Of a stretch of 64,000 nt of DNA, positions 1 through 9,072 are shown in pieces; within the stretch, counting starts at the first letter, position 1, and every line of letters starts with the position of its first letter. Where the stretch lies: positions 62,001-126,000 of the IMG/VR virus record IMGVR_UViG_3300042301_004349; one strand, given 5' to 3'. This DNA comes from a virus. The notes beneath the pieces are model-generated. The model did not search any database, was not told the origin of the DNA, and saw only the letters and a list, made by a program, of their open reading frames with translations. Made by a program: the position numbers and the translations under genes.

Positions 1-221
1 TCACCCCAGTTGCTAAGTGCTAAAATTGGTCCTTTTGAAAAACCATAGTGCATTTGAACTTCGCGCAATGGCCACTCTTTTCTAAAAGTGTTTGGGACGA
101 TTCTGATCTGGTGTTTACCTGCTTTTGGTTTCCAGAAAATTTTAGTGTAGTCGATTTTTTCACGACCTGCGCCTTTGTTGGCGTTCGCTTCAAGCTTCTG
201 CTTGACAAAACTTAAATCCAT
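1..221 (-). CDS. 32: gp32-like single-stranded DNA-binding protein (N-terminal part, runs off the window)
   Basis: I read an open frame of 73 codons from the ATG at 221 to the window edge. It begins MDLSFVKQKLEANANKG and continues through FWKPKAGKHQIRIVP to HYGFSKGPILALSNWG. A Lys/Asn-rich N-terminus, then a W-K-P-x-x-G-K-x-x-I-R-I-V-P strand and an H-Y-G segment, is the layout of the T4 gp32 family of replication ssDNA-binding proteins, where the N-terminus drives cooperativity and the next segment begins the OB-fold core. The zinc-ligand region and the acidic tail lie outside the window. Three small hairpins precede the gene at 246-300. Family assignment rests on 73 residues only, so a related phage ssDNA-binding protein is possible. 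Confidence 0.72.
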   Translation of the reverse strand, partial: MDLSFVKQKLEANANKGAGREKIDYTKIFWKPKAGKHQIRIVPNTFRKEWPLREVQMHYGFSKGPILALSNWG

Positions 222-245
222 ATTGTTTTTTGTTTAATTGTAAGT

Positions 246-300
246 CGTTCTATGAACGGAATATATTGTGAATCTATGATTCTAAATTTGGACCTCCAAA
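246..300 (-). promoter_or_regulatory. three tandem small hairpins in the gp32 leader
   Basis: Three perfect 5-bp inverted repeats sit between the stop codon at 301 and the gp32-like ATG at 221. On the coding strand, 5' to 3', they are TTTGG-AGGT-CCAAA (300-287), GAATC-ATA-GATTC (282-270) and CGTTC-ATA-GAACG (258-246). T4 gp32 represses its own translation by binding its structured mRNA leader, so these could be the equivalent element. The first hairpin could instead help terminate the upstream transcript. Confidence 0.45.
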
Positions 301-717
301 TTATTTATTGAAGTCTATTATTTTATGGATTGCTGTATCTAATCGACGCAAGTCAGGACCATCTGTCAATAAGATACAATTTTTATAATCATTCCAATTT
401 ACGATGAAATTTTTGTCCACCACACCATTGTTTAAAGTTCTTATTAAAGTATTAAGAGCATTAATGGTGTATAATGTATTGGATTCTTTTTTACGATGTA
501 ACAAGATAGTATTAGCCATCGGAGCATCTTGCATGTTGCCCGAGTCAATATTATAAGTACATATCAATTCTTCACTTTGAGGAGATTCTAGAATGAATAT
601 CTTGTTAAAGAGAATAGCGTAACGACGGTTGATTGTACTAACTGTATTTTCCAAATCCAATGGAGTTGTGAATGTACAGAATAATTTGTTCAAGTCTAAT
701 TCGTTTAGTTGTTCCAT
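301..717 (-). CDS. hypothetical protein, 138 aa
   Basis: I do not recognise this protein. It is soluble, with no signal peptide or membrane segment, and mixed alpha/beta in pattern; the C-terminus is helical (DLRRLDTAIHKII). It lies between the family-A polymerase-like gene and gp32, so a replication or late-transcription accessory role is plausible from position only. In T4 the genes next to 32 are 59 and 33, but I see no convincing similarity to either. The ATG at 717 directly abuts a TATTTATT promoter-like motif, which implies a very short or absent leader. Confidence 0.7.
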   Translation of the reverse strand: MEQLNELDLNKLFCTFTTPLDLENTVSTINRRYAILFNKIFILESPQSEELICTYNIDSGNMQDAPMANTILLHRKKESNTLYTINALNTLIRTLNNGVVDKNFIVNWNDYKNCILLTDGPDLRRLDTAIHKIIDFNK

Positions 718-727
718 AATAAATATT
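717..727 (-). promoter_or_regulatory. late-promoter-like motif (AATATTTATT) abutting ATG
   Basis: The coding strand reads AATATTTATTATG, so the motif touches the start codon at 717. It overlaps the stop codon of the upstream polymerase-like gene. It is a TATTTATT variant of the recurrent motif. Confidence 0.45.
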
Positions 728-2016
728 TATATTTTCTCCAAACCGTGATACGATTGGCCTTGTTTAATGGTTACTGGATATTTTAGTGTATTTATTATAT
801 CCGAAATTAATTCTTTGTCTTCTTCACTATAATCAAATAAGAAAGCATCATAAGTATACAATACTAATTTTGTTTTTTTACCTTCTAATTTACTTAATAC
901 TAATCTTAGTAATTCAACATTTGTTGATGTTTCTTTACTTTGAATTATATAATTAAATAATTTTGATCGAGTCATATCAGCATCGAACATAAATATTTTA
1001 TTATCTGTCGCTAGGTGTTTTCCATATTGGTACGTATCCCACATACTATCTATAAACATATCTACCTGTTTAAAAAATGGCTTATTTTTATATTCAGCCC
1101 AAACACCACCATATAATTGCTTGAATGTTAATTCTTTAGCTTCTTGTGGTGTAACATCTAACACTGTGGCTAATGTTTCATAGGTACTTCGGGTATTAAG
1201 AAACTCAAAGCCAATCATTTCACCAATCAATCGTGGGTGATAACCCTGGAAATCAAGTTCAATAAATTTATCGTTTTCAGGTTTAAAACACATACGTTCA
1301 CCATCATCTTTATTTAAAGCAGCAAAATTAATGCTATTAAATGTATTGGATGGGCGTGAAGTTGTTGTATATAAATTATATTGAGTGTATATTCTACTGC
1401 GATTTAAATTAAATTGTGGGTTTGTTAATTTCCCATTGTAATAATCAATAAAGCAGTTTTTATCGACCATTATGCCGTTTTTTTCAATATGATAGAATAC
1501 GTCTGCGGTGTAGAAATTTTGAAATTGAAATGCTGTATCACCCAGTGTGTGTTGTTTAATAACAGGTAATGCTATGTTAAATATTTCTTCACACATTTCA
1601 TAATGTTTGCTGATTGGGATTAAACAGTTAACATTGGGTATTGAATAATGTTTGCTATAGTAATAATTAATACAGGTATTGTCTAGTGATTTAATATCAA
1701 CTTGTTCAATAAAGTTTACATCATATAATTTGTCAGACAGTGGGTAGAAGTAATGCAATGCTTTTTTCTTATCCAACGTCCATAACTTATCTGTGTTATT
1801 TAATAACCAATCAAGTAATTCTGTTTTGTCTATACCGAAAGATTCATTATGGTTTAGACACAGTATGTATCCTTTTTTACCATTAAGGGGTCTAAGATAT
1901 ACTAAACTTAATTCAGTAAGGGAGGGATGAAAATTATCATTAAACGGGATGAACCGAATGAAGCAATCTCCAAATGCACGAGGCAGTTGCGATGATTTTT
2001 CAATAATATAAAACAT
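727..2016 (-). CDS. family-A (Pol I-type) DNA polymerase-like protein, compact, no exonuclease domain
   Basis: The 429-aa protein carries the polymerase motifs of family A in the right order. An approach segment TTTSRPSNTFNSINFAA (residues 217-233) resembles the T-x-T-x-R-x-S-S-x-x-P-N-x-Q-N region. Motif A is LDFQGYHPRL with D255. Motif B is KELTFKQLYGG with K294, F298, Y302 and G303, spaced as in E. coli K758/F762/Y766/G767. Motif C is YTYDAFLFD with D390. Both metal-binding Asp residues are kept, but the Glu after the motif-C Asp is Ala391, the motif-A Glu is His260, and the motif-B Arg is Pro290. No 3'-5' or 5'-3' exonuclease motifs are visible in the 216-residue N-terminal half. T4-type phages normally use a family-B polymerase (gp43), so this may be a second, specialised or reduced-activity enzyme. 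Confidence 0.68.
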   Translation of the reverse strand: MFYIIEKSSQLPRAFGDCFIRFIPFNDNFHPSLTELSLVYLRPLNGKKGYILCLNHNESFGIDKTELLDWLLNNTDKLWTLDKKKALHYFYPLSDKLYDVNFIEQVDIKSLDNTCINYYYSKHYSIPNVNCLIPISKHYEMCEEIFNIALPVIKQHTLGDTAFQFQNFYTADVFYHIEKNGIMVDKNCFIDYYNGKLTNPQFNLNRSRIYTQYNLYTTTSRPSNTFNSINFAALNKDDGERMCFKPENDKFIELDFQGYHPRLIGEMIGFEFLNTRSTYETLATVLDVTPQEAKELTFKQLYGGVWAEYKNKPFFKQVDMFIDSMWDTYQYGKHLATDNKIFMFDADMTRSKLFNYIIQSKETSTNVELLRLVLSKLEGKKTKLVLYTYDAFLFDYSEEDKELISDIINTLKYPVTIKQGQSYHGLEKI

Positions 2017-2060
2017 AACCTTTTTTTTTGTAGACTTAAATGTAATGTAAAGACTTTGAC

Positions 2061-2555
2061 TTAAAAAGTTTCTTCTTGAAGATAAAGTTTTATTCCAGGC
2101 ATTTCTTTATCAGCTTGTTCTATTTCATTTATATCAAATGTTCCTCCTTTTCTAAATGCAAACCTTGTATCACACCTTAATACTAAAATTTGATATAAAG
2201 GATTGTTTTTTACAGAATTATAAGTATCTATATTTATTTCCTTTATATAAACAGGGATAGTATGTATATATTTAATAAAATATCTCAACACAAATTCTGG
2301 ATTTTCTGATACATTTCCTTCTTCATCTTCAGGAGGAATAACATCATTTATGTTAAAATAATACCCATTTGCTTTATTATTTTTAACTAAACTAGATGCT
2401 AATATTAGTTGTTTTGCTCTCCCTGTATATACTTTTCCAGGATATGCTTTACCCCTAACTTCACAATAATATCCTACATAAGGGTTAAAATTTGAATCCA
2501 AATATTTTCCCCCAGTTGTATAATTTACTTTTGCTATATTTTTAGGTACTCTCAT
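2061..2555 (-). CDS. hypothetical protein, 164 aa, coupled to the baseplate hub gene
   Basis: The start codon shares a base with the hub gene's stop (TAATG at 2557-2553), so it is translationally coupled and co-expressed with baseplate genes. It has no signal peptide or membrane segment. The N-terminal half contains YVGYYCEVRGKAYPGKVYTG and looks beta-rich; the C-terminus is acidic. It is probably a small virion or baseplate-assembly protein, but I cannot name a family. Confidence 0.7.
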   Translation of the reverse strand: MRVPKNIAKVNYTTGGKYLDSNFNPYVGYYCEVRGKAYPGKVYTGRAKQLILASSLVKNNKANGYYFNINDVIPPEDEEGNVSENPEFVLRYFIKYIHTIPVYIKEINIDTYNSVKNNPLYQILVLRCDTRFAFRKGGTFDINEIEQADKEMPGIKLYLQEETF

Positions 2556-5500
2556 TATAAATTATTAAGTATATAATCTTTAATTGTTTTGCCTTCAGTA
2601 ATTGGTCTATCTGAAGTGAGTTCACCATGTCCAAAAATTTGATTCTTTTTAAATCCTAAAAATTGTATAAGACGTGCTGCTGCTTCTACTTGAACAGGTA
2701 ATACATCTGCATCATTTTTTGCTACCACTTCTACTCCTATTGATTGGCTATTATAATTACCAGCATGCCATCCTTTACCACCATCAGGTATAAATCTATA
2801 AATTCCTCCATTTCTACCAATTACATACTGTGCTGGGTATCCTCTATCATAGAAAACTCTATATGTATGAATTGATCCCTCACGACCATCTCTTCCATCA
2901 CTTCCCGCAGTATGGTGAACAACAAACATTGTTGGTGGTGAGGCAATTGTGCCTAAATTAAATCTGTTTAATTTTGTATCATCAATAATTCCAGATTCTG
3001 TTAAAGGTGTTAAGCCTTTCTTTGATAGATTAATATCTGAAGTTCCTTTTACAAATTTGTATTCTGGGTAGTATTTAGATAAGTTTTGGGTTGATACTGC
3101 TTCTCCTTCTTTAACTAGCCTTCCTCCTGCTCTGTTATTTACTGATTCTTTCCATGTACCACTACCATCTGTGTAATTAGTACTTCTAGATCCCCCTCCA
3201 CTACCTCCATTACCTCCGTTTCCGCTTCCAAGTTTTAAAACTACATCAAACCAATTTATTGGTTCACCATCTGGGTCTTCCAAAATAATTGTTTGTCCTT
3301 CTAATTTAGTGGTCCAACCATTATCATTAATAGTATGTGCTATACCAGTTAAAATATAGCCTAATCTTCTACCAATATCTTCACCATCAGTTTTATATCC
3401 TCTAGGAAGTAAATCTGGGTGTATATTAAATATATGTCCTATGATTAGGTTTGATATACCATCTATCTCTAGTGATAATTTTGTAGGTATGATTGCTTTG
3501 AATTTGATTGGGTTTTTAGATAATGCTCTAAAAACTGCTATAAGATCCCTAAGAGCACCCTCATATTTACTTGCATCTGCTAAATCAAAATCTGCTTCCC
3601 ATCCACCCATCCAACTAATAAATTCATATATAGGTTCTAAATTAGTTAATAGATTTTGTAATTGAACACTAGCTTCATTTTGGTCTTTAGGAGTGTTCAT
3701 AGCACTCATCCTAGGTTTTAAGCGGTCTTTTACCCCCTGATTAAAACCAACCATAGTATCATTCTCTAATCCTAATTCACCACCACCTGTTTGAGCTCCA
3801 ATTGCTACAATAGAAGATTGCTCAGAAAATATTTGTGATTCTAATGAATAACTTCTTACAGTAGAAAATAAACCATTATATTTTCCTGTTGGTTTACCAT
3901 CTTCTGAGTAGAATGTAAATGTCTTATCATAAGTGTCTTGTTTTGATTCTGGGTCGACAAAATTAAGATCTACAATTCTAGCTATAGAGTCAAGTGGGTC
4001 AACATGTATATCAAAGTTATTTACATTCCCTGTTGCAGTAGCTATATCTGCTAACATTTTCTTTAGAAAATCATACAGGTTAATAGTATTTTTTTCAGTT
4101 TTATCTTCTCCTTCTAATCCAGGATCTTTACTTATTTTTAATAAATAACGTAAACTAACATATATGTTTCCTATTTGACCTAAACCTGCTTTACAAGCAG
4201 GATCTGCGGTTCCAAGAGCATCAGATACAGAAAATGGTTTTAATTTAGATAAAAATTCAAGATTATCAGCAGCATCTTCTTGTTTATCTTTTATTTCTTT
4301 TATTTTATTTTCAGTTTCAATTTGAGCTGTAATTGTAGCTTTTCTAGTTTTAATTATGCCTAAATCTGTTCCTTTTAAATTTGCTAAACTTAAAGAAATA
4401 GCTTCTATTTCTGATTCCCATAAAGTAGCATCTAAAAATTCATAAAATTGTTCTTGTTTATAACTAATATCTCCACCTATAGTCACATTAGGAATTTCTT
4501 TCCCGTTTGCGTCTTTTCCTCTATCAACAGTTGCTGCTAATTCATATTGTCTTTGCAGTTCACGAACAGCTGAATCTTCATTAATACCTGCTATTTTACA
4601 GGCTTCAAGATAATTTATAATAGAATTTATAATAGCATCATCATTATTACTAGATCCACTAGATATTATACCTTGAGGTATTACTGTGCCCGTAATTACA
4701 GTTTTAGCAGCTGCTTCTACGGTAACACGAGAACCACCAAATTCCATTTCTTTTTGGGTGCCATCACTGTTTGTAACTTGAGGTCCAGGATCTCCAGGAA
4801 CTGTTGTAGGTTCTGATCCTGATGGGGTAGTACCAAAATCTTCAGGTAATTGGAAACTTCCCCAAACATCGTTTTTAATTAAACATACTGAAGGGTTTAC
4901 AGATATTTGTAAAGGATGGCATAAACTTAATAAGTAAGGGGTTGAAGGTTTTTTTAAATTTTCAGAAGACATTGATCCTCCATTTTGATAAGGCCTATCA
5001 CTTGTTGTTACCCCAATAATCGGTTTATTTCCACCTTCAGCTACAATGCCTACTGTTATGTGGTTATTTATTAACTTACATAGAGATTCTAATGAAATAT
5101 ATTTTTGGCAATCCATATCACCAAACTCTTCATCATCTTCTGTTGTTCCATGTAATTCAATATCCATAGCAAACATATCGTATGTAACGCCGTATTTATC
5201 AGTTACAGTAGAAGAAGCACTAGAATTTCCTGAGTCAATAGATTCCCATAACTCATATATTAATCCTGAGATAAAGTTTCTTTGATAGAATTTTTTCAAT
5301 TGACTTGGAGCAGGGGTGAATGCTGATTTTTGTATTTGTAGATATCCACTTGCTTCTAATGCTACTAGTGATAAATTAGCTGATTGGTAATTTATTTTTA
5401 ATGATTCTATCATTTCGCCGATAGAGATTAAAGTTGTACTACAATCATATCCACCATCTGGTCTTGCTGACCATTTATAGTTTTTAATTATGCCTAAGAA

Positions 5501-6109
5501 CCCACCATAATTTCCTTGTGCCCTTTCCTCTTTTTCAAATAGTTTATTAAAAACATATTGATAATCCTTATTATTGTATTCACTATTAAATATATCAAAT
5601 GGGGCTTCTGGGGTAGTTACTAAATTTCCACTATTATCAATATAAGAAGTCCAACCCCATTCTAATAATACAGAATAACCTGGTCTCATATAAAGTAATT
5701 CTAAATCTTCTAGTTGAGTTATGTCCCAACAATTAAAATTTATTGTTACTTCTCTTAATGAACCATAAGCACCTTTTGATTTAACTTCAGCACTTGTAAC
5801 ACCAGGCATTGGTCTAATACCGTACAAATGGGTTTTACCATTTGGTGTTTGTAATGAATAGGCGTTTTCAGGACCCTTACCAACACCACCTCTTAATTTA
5901 TCATTGTATAAAGCACCCCCTGCTAAAATATAATTTTTAGCTAATGCTCCACCATCCCCATCAACCTCAACAGATGAGGACATCCTTAACCAGGATTTTG
6001 ATCCGTTATGGATTACTAAATCTGATAAACTACGTCTAGCAATAGCCTTGCTTCTTGCTATAAGTTGTTCTTTAATAGTGGGTGAAAATGATTGTTTAAA
6101 TAAAGACAT
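2555..6109 (-). CDS. baseplate hub / tail lysin with C-terminal N-acetylmuramoyl-L-alanine amidase domain
   Basis: This is an 1184-aa modular protein. The long N-terminal part (about 1-960) has features of a phage hub protein, including a segment ending SVLLEWGWTSYIDNSG near residue 155. A Gly/Ser linker (GSGNGGNGGSGGGSRS) precedes the C-terminal enzyme. From about residue 1060 there is an amidase_2/PGRP-type fold: FVVHHTAG (H1065/H1066), GIYRFIPDGGKGWHAG (H1115), GVEVVA and IFGHGELTSD (H1161). These are the usual zinc and catalytic positions; the third zinc ligand is unclear (D1167 or E1172). The domain should cleave peptidoglycan stem peptides at the cell wall during injection, the role lysozyme plays in T4 gp5. 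It is part of the run 9046-2061 of closely packed baseplate genes. Confidence 0.8.
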   Translation of the reverse strand: MSLFKQSFSPTIKEQLIARSKAIARRSLSDLVIHNGSKSWLRMSSSVEVDGDGGALAKNYILAGGALYNDKLRGGVGKGPENAYSLQTPNGKTHLYGIRPMPGVTSAEVKSKGAYGSLREVTINFNCWDITQLEDLELLYMRPGYSVLLEWGWTSYIDNSGNLVTTPEAPFDIFNSEYNNKDYQYVFNKLFEKEERAQGNYGGFLGIIKNYKWSARPDGGYDCSTTLISIGEMIESLKINYQSANLSLVALEASGYLQIQKSAFTPAPSQLKKFYQRNFISGLIYELWESIDSGNSSASSTVTDKYGVTYDMFAMDIELHGTTEDDEEFGDMDCQKYISLESLCKLINNHITVGIVAEGGNKPIIGVTTSDRPYQNGGSMSSENLKKPSTPYLLSLCHPLQISVNPSVCLIKNDVWGSFQLPEDFGTTPSGSEPTTVPGDPGPQVTNSDGTQKEMEFGGSRVTVEAAAKTVITGTVIPQGIISSGSSNNDDAIINSIINYLEACKIAGINEDSAVRELQRQYELAATVDRGKDANGKEIPNVTIGGDISYKQEQFYEFLDATLWESEIEAISLSLANLKGTDLGIIKTRKATITAQIETENKIKEIKDKQEDAADNLEFLSKLKPFSVSDALGTADPACKAGLGQIGNIYVSLRYLLKISKDPGLEGEDKTEKNTINLYDFLKKMLADIATATGNVNNFDIHVDPLDSIARIVDLNFVDPESKQDTYDKTFTFYSEDGKPTGKYNGLFSTVRSYSLESQIFSEQSSIVAIGAQTGGGELGLENDTMVGFNQGVKDRLKPRMSAMNTPKDQNEASVQLQNLLTNLEPIYEFISWMGGWEADFDLADASKYEGALRDLIAVFRALSKNPIKFKAIIPTKLSLEIDGISNLIIGHIFNIHPDLLPRGYKTDGEDIGRRLGYILTGIAHTINDNGWTTKLEGQTIILEDPDGEPINWFDVVLKLGSGNGGNGGSGGGSRSTNYTDGSGTWKESVNNRAGGRLVKEGEAVSTQNLSKYYPEYKFVKGTSDINLSKKGLTPLTESGIIDDTKLNRFNLGTIASPPTMFVVHHTAGSDGRDGREGSIHTYRVFYDRGYPAQYVIGRNGGIYRFIPDGGKGWHAGNYNSQSIGVEVVAKNDADVLPVQVEAAARLIQFLGFKKNQIFGHGELTSDRPITEGKTIKDYILNNL

Positions 6110-6113
6110 AACA

Positions 6114-6413
6114 TTATTTGTAATTTAAATCATTAAACAATTTTAAAACGGCTCCTAAATCTGTTGGGATTCGTAATTGAGTTCCTGGTGTTAAAAACAT
6201 GGATCCCTTGTTTATATTATTGTTTGCTGATGATATAATCCACCAATATTCGGGGTTTCTGTAGTATGAATATGCTAATAAGTCTAATCTATCACCTATT
6301 GTTGTAATAACATAGATATCATCCTCAGATAAAGGAATATTTGGGTATCTCTTTAACTTAAGGTATTTAGTACCTGTGGGTAATTGTATAATATCTCTTG
6401 TTGTGTATCTCAT
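6114..6413 (-). CDS. LysM-like baseplate/tail protein (gp53/gpX type)
   Basis: This 99-aa protein has one LysM-like unit: GDRLDLLAYSYYRNPEYWW, then NNNINKGSMFLTPGTQLRIP. The G-D-x-L-D-x-L-A-x-x-Y-Y pattern followed by L-x-P-G-x-x-L-R-I-P is typical of phage tail protein X and of the LysM-like part of T4 gp53, a baseplate wedge component. The start overlaps the stop of the upstream gene (TAATG), and it directly precedes the hub gene. A baseplate role is likely; gp53 versus gpX equivalence is undecided. Confidence 0.7.
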   Translation of the reverse strand: MRYTTRDIIQLPTGTKYLKLKRYPNIPLSEDDIYVITTIGDRLDLLAYSYYRNPEYWWIISSANNNINKGSMFLTPGTQLRIPTDLGAVLKLFNDLNYK

Positions 6414-8734
6414 TATCTAGCTTGTGCTCCTGTTAAATAACCAGTTCCGGATATTGGATTTGGTAAATAATTTAAAAATCCACCTTCTTTATATGTAGGT
6501 AATTCTTTTCCAATAATAGTAAAACTAAATTGTGCATTTATATACATTGCTAATTTTTCATCTATATCCCAAGATGAAACATCAGGTATGTCAAAAGAAA
6601 TTGATGTTAATATTCCTGGTTCGCTTACTAAATAATTTCCTAATGTTACTTTTGTAATTATTCCCCCTAATCTGTTATTACTATCATATTTTCCAGCACC
6701 TGCTGATTGCAATTCACTCAATGCTCTATGTTTTTCAAATAAATGAGTTTTGTTGAAACATGGAATTTGTATATTAAAACTTACATCTCTCTTATGCTCA
6801 GTGAAGGTATAAAAACTTTCTGACCTACCCACATATTTTACTGGGTTCCAGGTGGAGTTTGAATTATATTTAAAACCTGATAGATATGCTGAAAATACTA
6901 CATTTCTTGCGTCTGTTGCTGTGAATGGGTCTATTGTGTCAAAACTAACAAGCATTATGTCTCGATCAACTCTATTAAAATGAGGAGTTGTATTTTCCCC
7001 ATTAAAATAAAACCCACGTTGGTTTTGTCTGTTTACTGGTACATCTGCTAATTTAAAGGACTCAGCCTCAGATGTTGATGTCATCTCATTGTTTTGGAAA
7101 ACTGTCTCTAATTTCCCTTCCATTTTAGAAACATCTATAATAGAGGCTTTAACAGATTTTGATATCCCCGGTTTACCACTTTTAACAACTAACTCATCCA
7201 ATTCATGCATTTCTTTATCCCAATTAGATAATTGAGCATCAGCTTCTGCCTGAGTTTTGCCATAAAAAATTTTATCTCCTGTACCAATATTAAAATTTGT
7301 TGGGGATTCTACGCCTGCCCCCCCTGGTGTTTCTTGTTGAATTTTGATTACTCTTGTACTTTTTGTGTAATCAGTATCTTCTTTTTGAGTTTTTAATACA
7401 ACAAATTTATCAGATAGGACATCTCTTAATGGGTTTATTGCTGGGGTTCCTTTTGCACCTTCAACTACACTAATATTTCCATTTCCAATATCCTTTTGTA
7501 ATTTACTTTCTGGGTGTTGGGGATTATATAAAAATTGGTTGGTTCCTGGTTTTGTAGAATCAATTTCAAGTGGAGTTCTCTTTAATGCATCAAATTGGCC
7601 TAATTCTTTAACATTATTTAAAGGAGTAATTTGAGGGGATATAGGAGTTGCAATTTTTCCACCTTTCCACCTAAGGATTTCTTGTCTTGTTTTACCTTGT
7701 TTGTCCTCAAGTACATAACTATCCCCAATATACCTACTTCTTTCGGTTAAAGGGTTAAAAGATAAACTTCCAAGTATAGTTTGAAATTCTGATTCAGTAA
7801 GAGCATCTCTTATTTTTCTTCTATCATCGGTAAATGCATATCTATTAATAGTGGTTCTTCCTATACCATACAATGAATTAGGACCCCCATTGTAACTATC
7901 AATAGTAAATTGTTCAAGTAATGATTTTACATCTAGTTTATTTCTTTTAAATTTAGTACGGTCAAAATCAGAACGAATAAATTTTTCTCGAAAAAAATCA
8001 CCACCTTCTTCCTCAGTTTTTTGTTTTAAAAGTTTATTAGTATCTCTAGTAGCTTGTCTTCCGTCTCTATTAGCTGCTCTATTAAGTTGTCTTCCTTCTC
8101 GGTTATTTGCTCTATTTTCTCTTCTTCCTTCTCGGTTAGCGGCTCTATTTTCTCTTCTTTCTTCTCGTAAATCAAAATCTTCACCAACTCCTCCTATCTG
8201 ATCTCCTAGATTAAATTTATCAGTTAAACCAACTAACCTATTATTATCAGAATTTTTATTATTTTCAGTAACTACACTAAGGTATTTAATACTGTCGTCT
8301 GTTACTGGGAAAAGACCATGTCTTGTTAAGTGTTTACCAAATGCTGTAAGAGGGATTTGGCGAAGGGTATTAATACCTAAATTATATAAACGAGTTGAAC
8401 CAAGTGCCCCACCAAGTCCTTTTTTTCTTTCAAGTTTAGGATTAGATAATTGTAACCCAACTTGTTTAGCTATAAATAAGGGTCCTTTAGGTGAGTCTTT
8501 AAGAAACTTACCTATACGAATTGTATCAACTACGGATGAATTTAAAGCACCGATTGCTCCCCCTCTGATTAAACCATCATCATATTTAGTAAGTCTAACT
8601 CTGGTAAGAGGTTTATCTAAATCTTCTAATTCGGTTTTTATATAAGGTTGCCCACTGTTACCTCCATCTGAGGTATCATTACCGTATTTTAAGCTGCGTA
8701 GTTGGGTAGCATTTAATTGCGTAATTATAGGCAT
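6413..8734 (-). CDS. large baseplate/tail structural protein, 773 aa, with Arg/Asn-rich repeats
   Basis: I do not recognise a named family. It lies between a small structural gene and the LysM-like baseplate gene and shares their transcription unit. Residues about 190-230 form an unusual highly charged segment of REGR/NRA-type repeats, probably a long solvent-exposed helix. The C-terminal 170 residues look like a folded beta-rich domain (SFDTIDPFTATDARNVVFSA; FNIQIPCF; ISFDIPDVSSWDIDEKLAMY). The N-terminal region includes LTAFGKHLTRHGLFPVTDD. A baseplate role is inferred from position. Confidence 0.7.
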   Translation of the reverse strand: MPIITQLNATQLRSLKYGNDTSDGGNSGQPYIKTELEDLDKPLTRVRLTKYDDGLIRGGAIGALNSSVVDTIRIGKFLKDSPKGPLFIAKQVGLQLSNPKLERKKGLGGALGSTRLYNLGINTLRQIPLTAFGKHLTRHGLFPVTDDSIKYLSVVTENNKNSDNNRLVGLTDKFNLGDQIGGVGEDFDLREERRENRAANREGRRENRANNREGRQLNRAANRDGRQATRDTNKLLKQKTEEEGGDFFREKFIRSDFDRTKFKRNKLDVKSLLEQFTIDSYNGGPNSLYGIGRTTINRYAFTDDRRKIRDALTESEFQTILGSLSFNPLTERSRYIGDSYVLEDKQGKTRQEILRWKGGKIATPISPQITPLNNVKELGQFDALKRTPLEIDSTKPGTNQFLYNPQHPESKLQKDIGNGNISVVEGAKGTPAINPLRDVLSDKFVVLKTQKEDTDYTKSTRVIKIQQETPGGAGVESPTNFNIGTGDKIFYGKTQAEADAQLSNWDKEMHELDELVVKSGKPGISKSVKASIIDVSKMEGKLETVFQNNEMTSTSEAESFKLADVPVNRQNQRGFYFNGENTTPHFNRVDRDIMLVSFDTIDPFTATDARNVVFSAYLSGFKYNSNSTWNPVKYVGRSESFYTFTEHKRDVSFNIQIPCFNKTHLFEKHRALSELQSAGAGKYDSNNRLGGIITKVTLGNYLVSEPGILTSISFDIPDVSSWDIDEKLAMYINAQFSFTIIGKELPTYKEGGFLNYLPNPISGTGYLTGAQAR
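8046..8172 (-). repeat. Arg/Asn/Glu-rich tandem peptide repeat within the 773-aa baseplate protein
   Basis: The DNA encodes successive degenerate units of the type N-R-E-G-R-x-x and N-R-A-x, for example RENRAANREGR, RENRANNREGR and LNRAANRDGR. The nucleotide repeat is visible as recurring ttctcggtta and ctctatt blocks on the plus strand. Confidence 0.75.
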
Positions 8735-8749
8735 TCCTTAATTTATTTA

Positions 8750-9046
8750 TTAGTAACGACCTTCTGTTGGACCTAAATCGCTATATTTACGACCTTTTTT
8801 TGATTTGTATTGGGTTGCACGTGGATTACGTGGTGCCTTTGGATCTAATTCATCTAATGTAGATTCTGGTCTAACTTTAGAAGAACCATTAAAGTCAACT
8901 AATTTAACTTTAGGATCGGTATGGATTGAGTACTGATTGTGTAATTTATCAGTAGCTGTACCAGCAAAATATCCAAATTTTCTACCTTCTAATCTATTAG
9001 CTACTAAACCTAATTTGCTTTTGTCTTTTTGGTTAATGATTGCCAT
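8750..9046 (-). CDS. small basic structural-type protein, 98 aa
   Basis: This short, Lys/Arg-rich protein has no recognisable domain. It ends SDLGPTEGRY; a related G-P-T-E-Q-K string occurs in the 42-aa basic protein at 56090-56218, which may be chance. It is the first gene after the TATTTATA motif at 9073 and leads the baseplate transcription unit 9046-2061. A minor virion protein is likely from context only. Confidence 0.65.
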   Translation of the reverse strand: MAIINQKDKSKLGLVANRLEGRKFGYFAGTATDKLHNQYSIHTDPKVKLVDFNGSSKVRPESTLDELDPKAPRNPRATQYKSKKGRKYSDLGPTEGRY

Positions 9047-9072
9047 TTTTATTTTAATTTAAAATTGTCTAT

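Noticed and set aside
20-208. Minus-strand 62-aa frame at the left edge
   Set aside because: It overlaps the gp32-like frame in another phase; the gp32-like frame has a recognisable OB-fold start and a proper leader.
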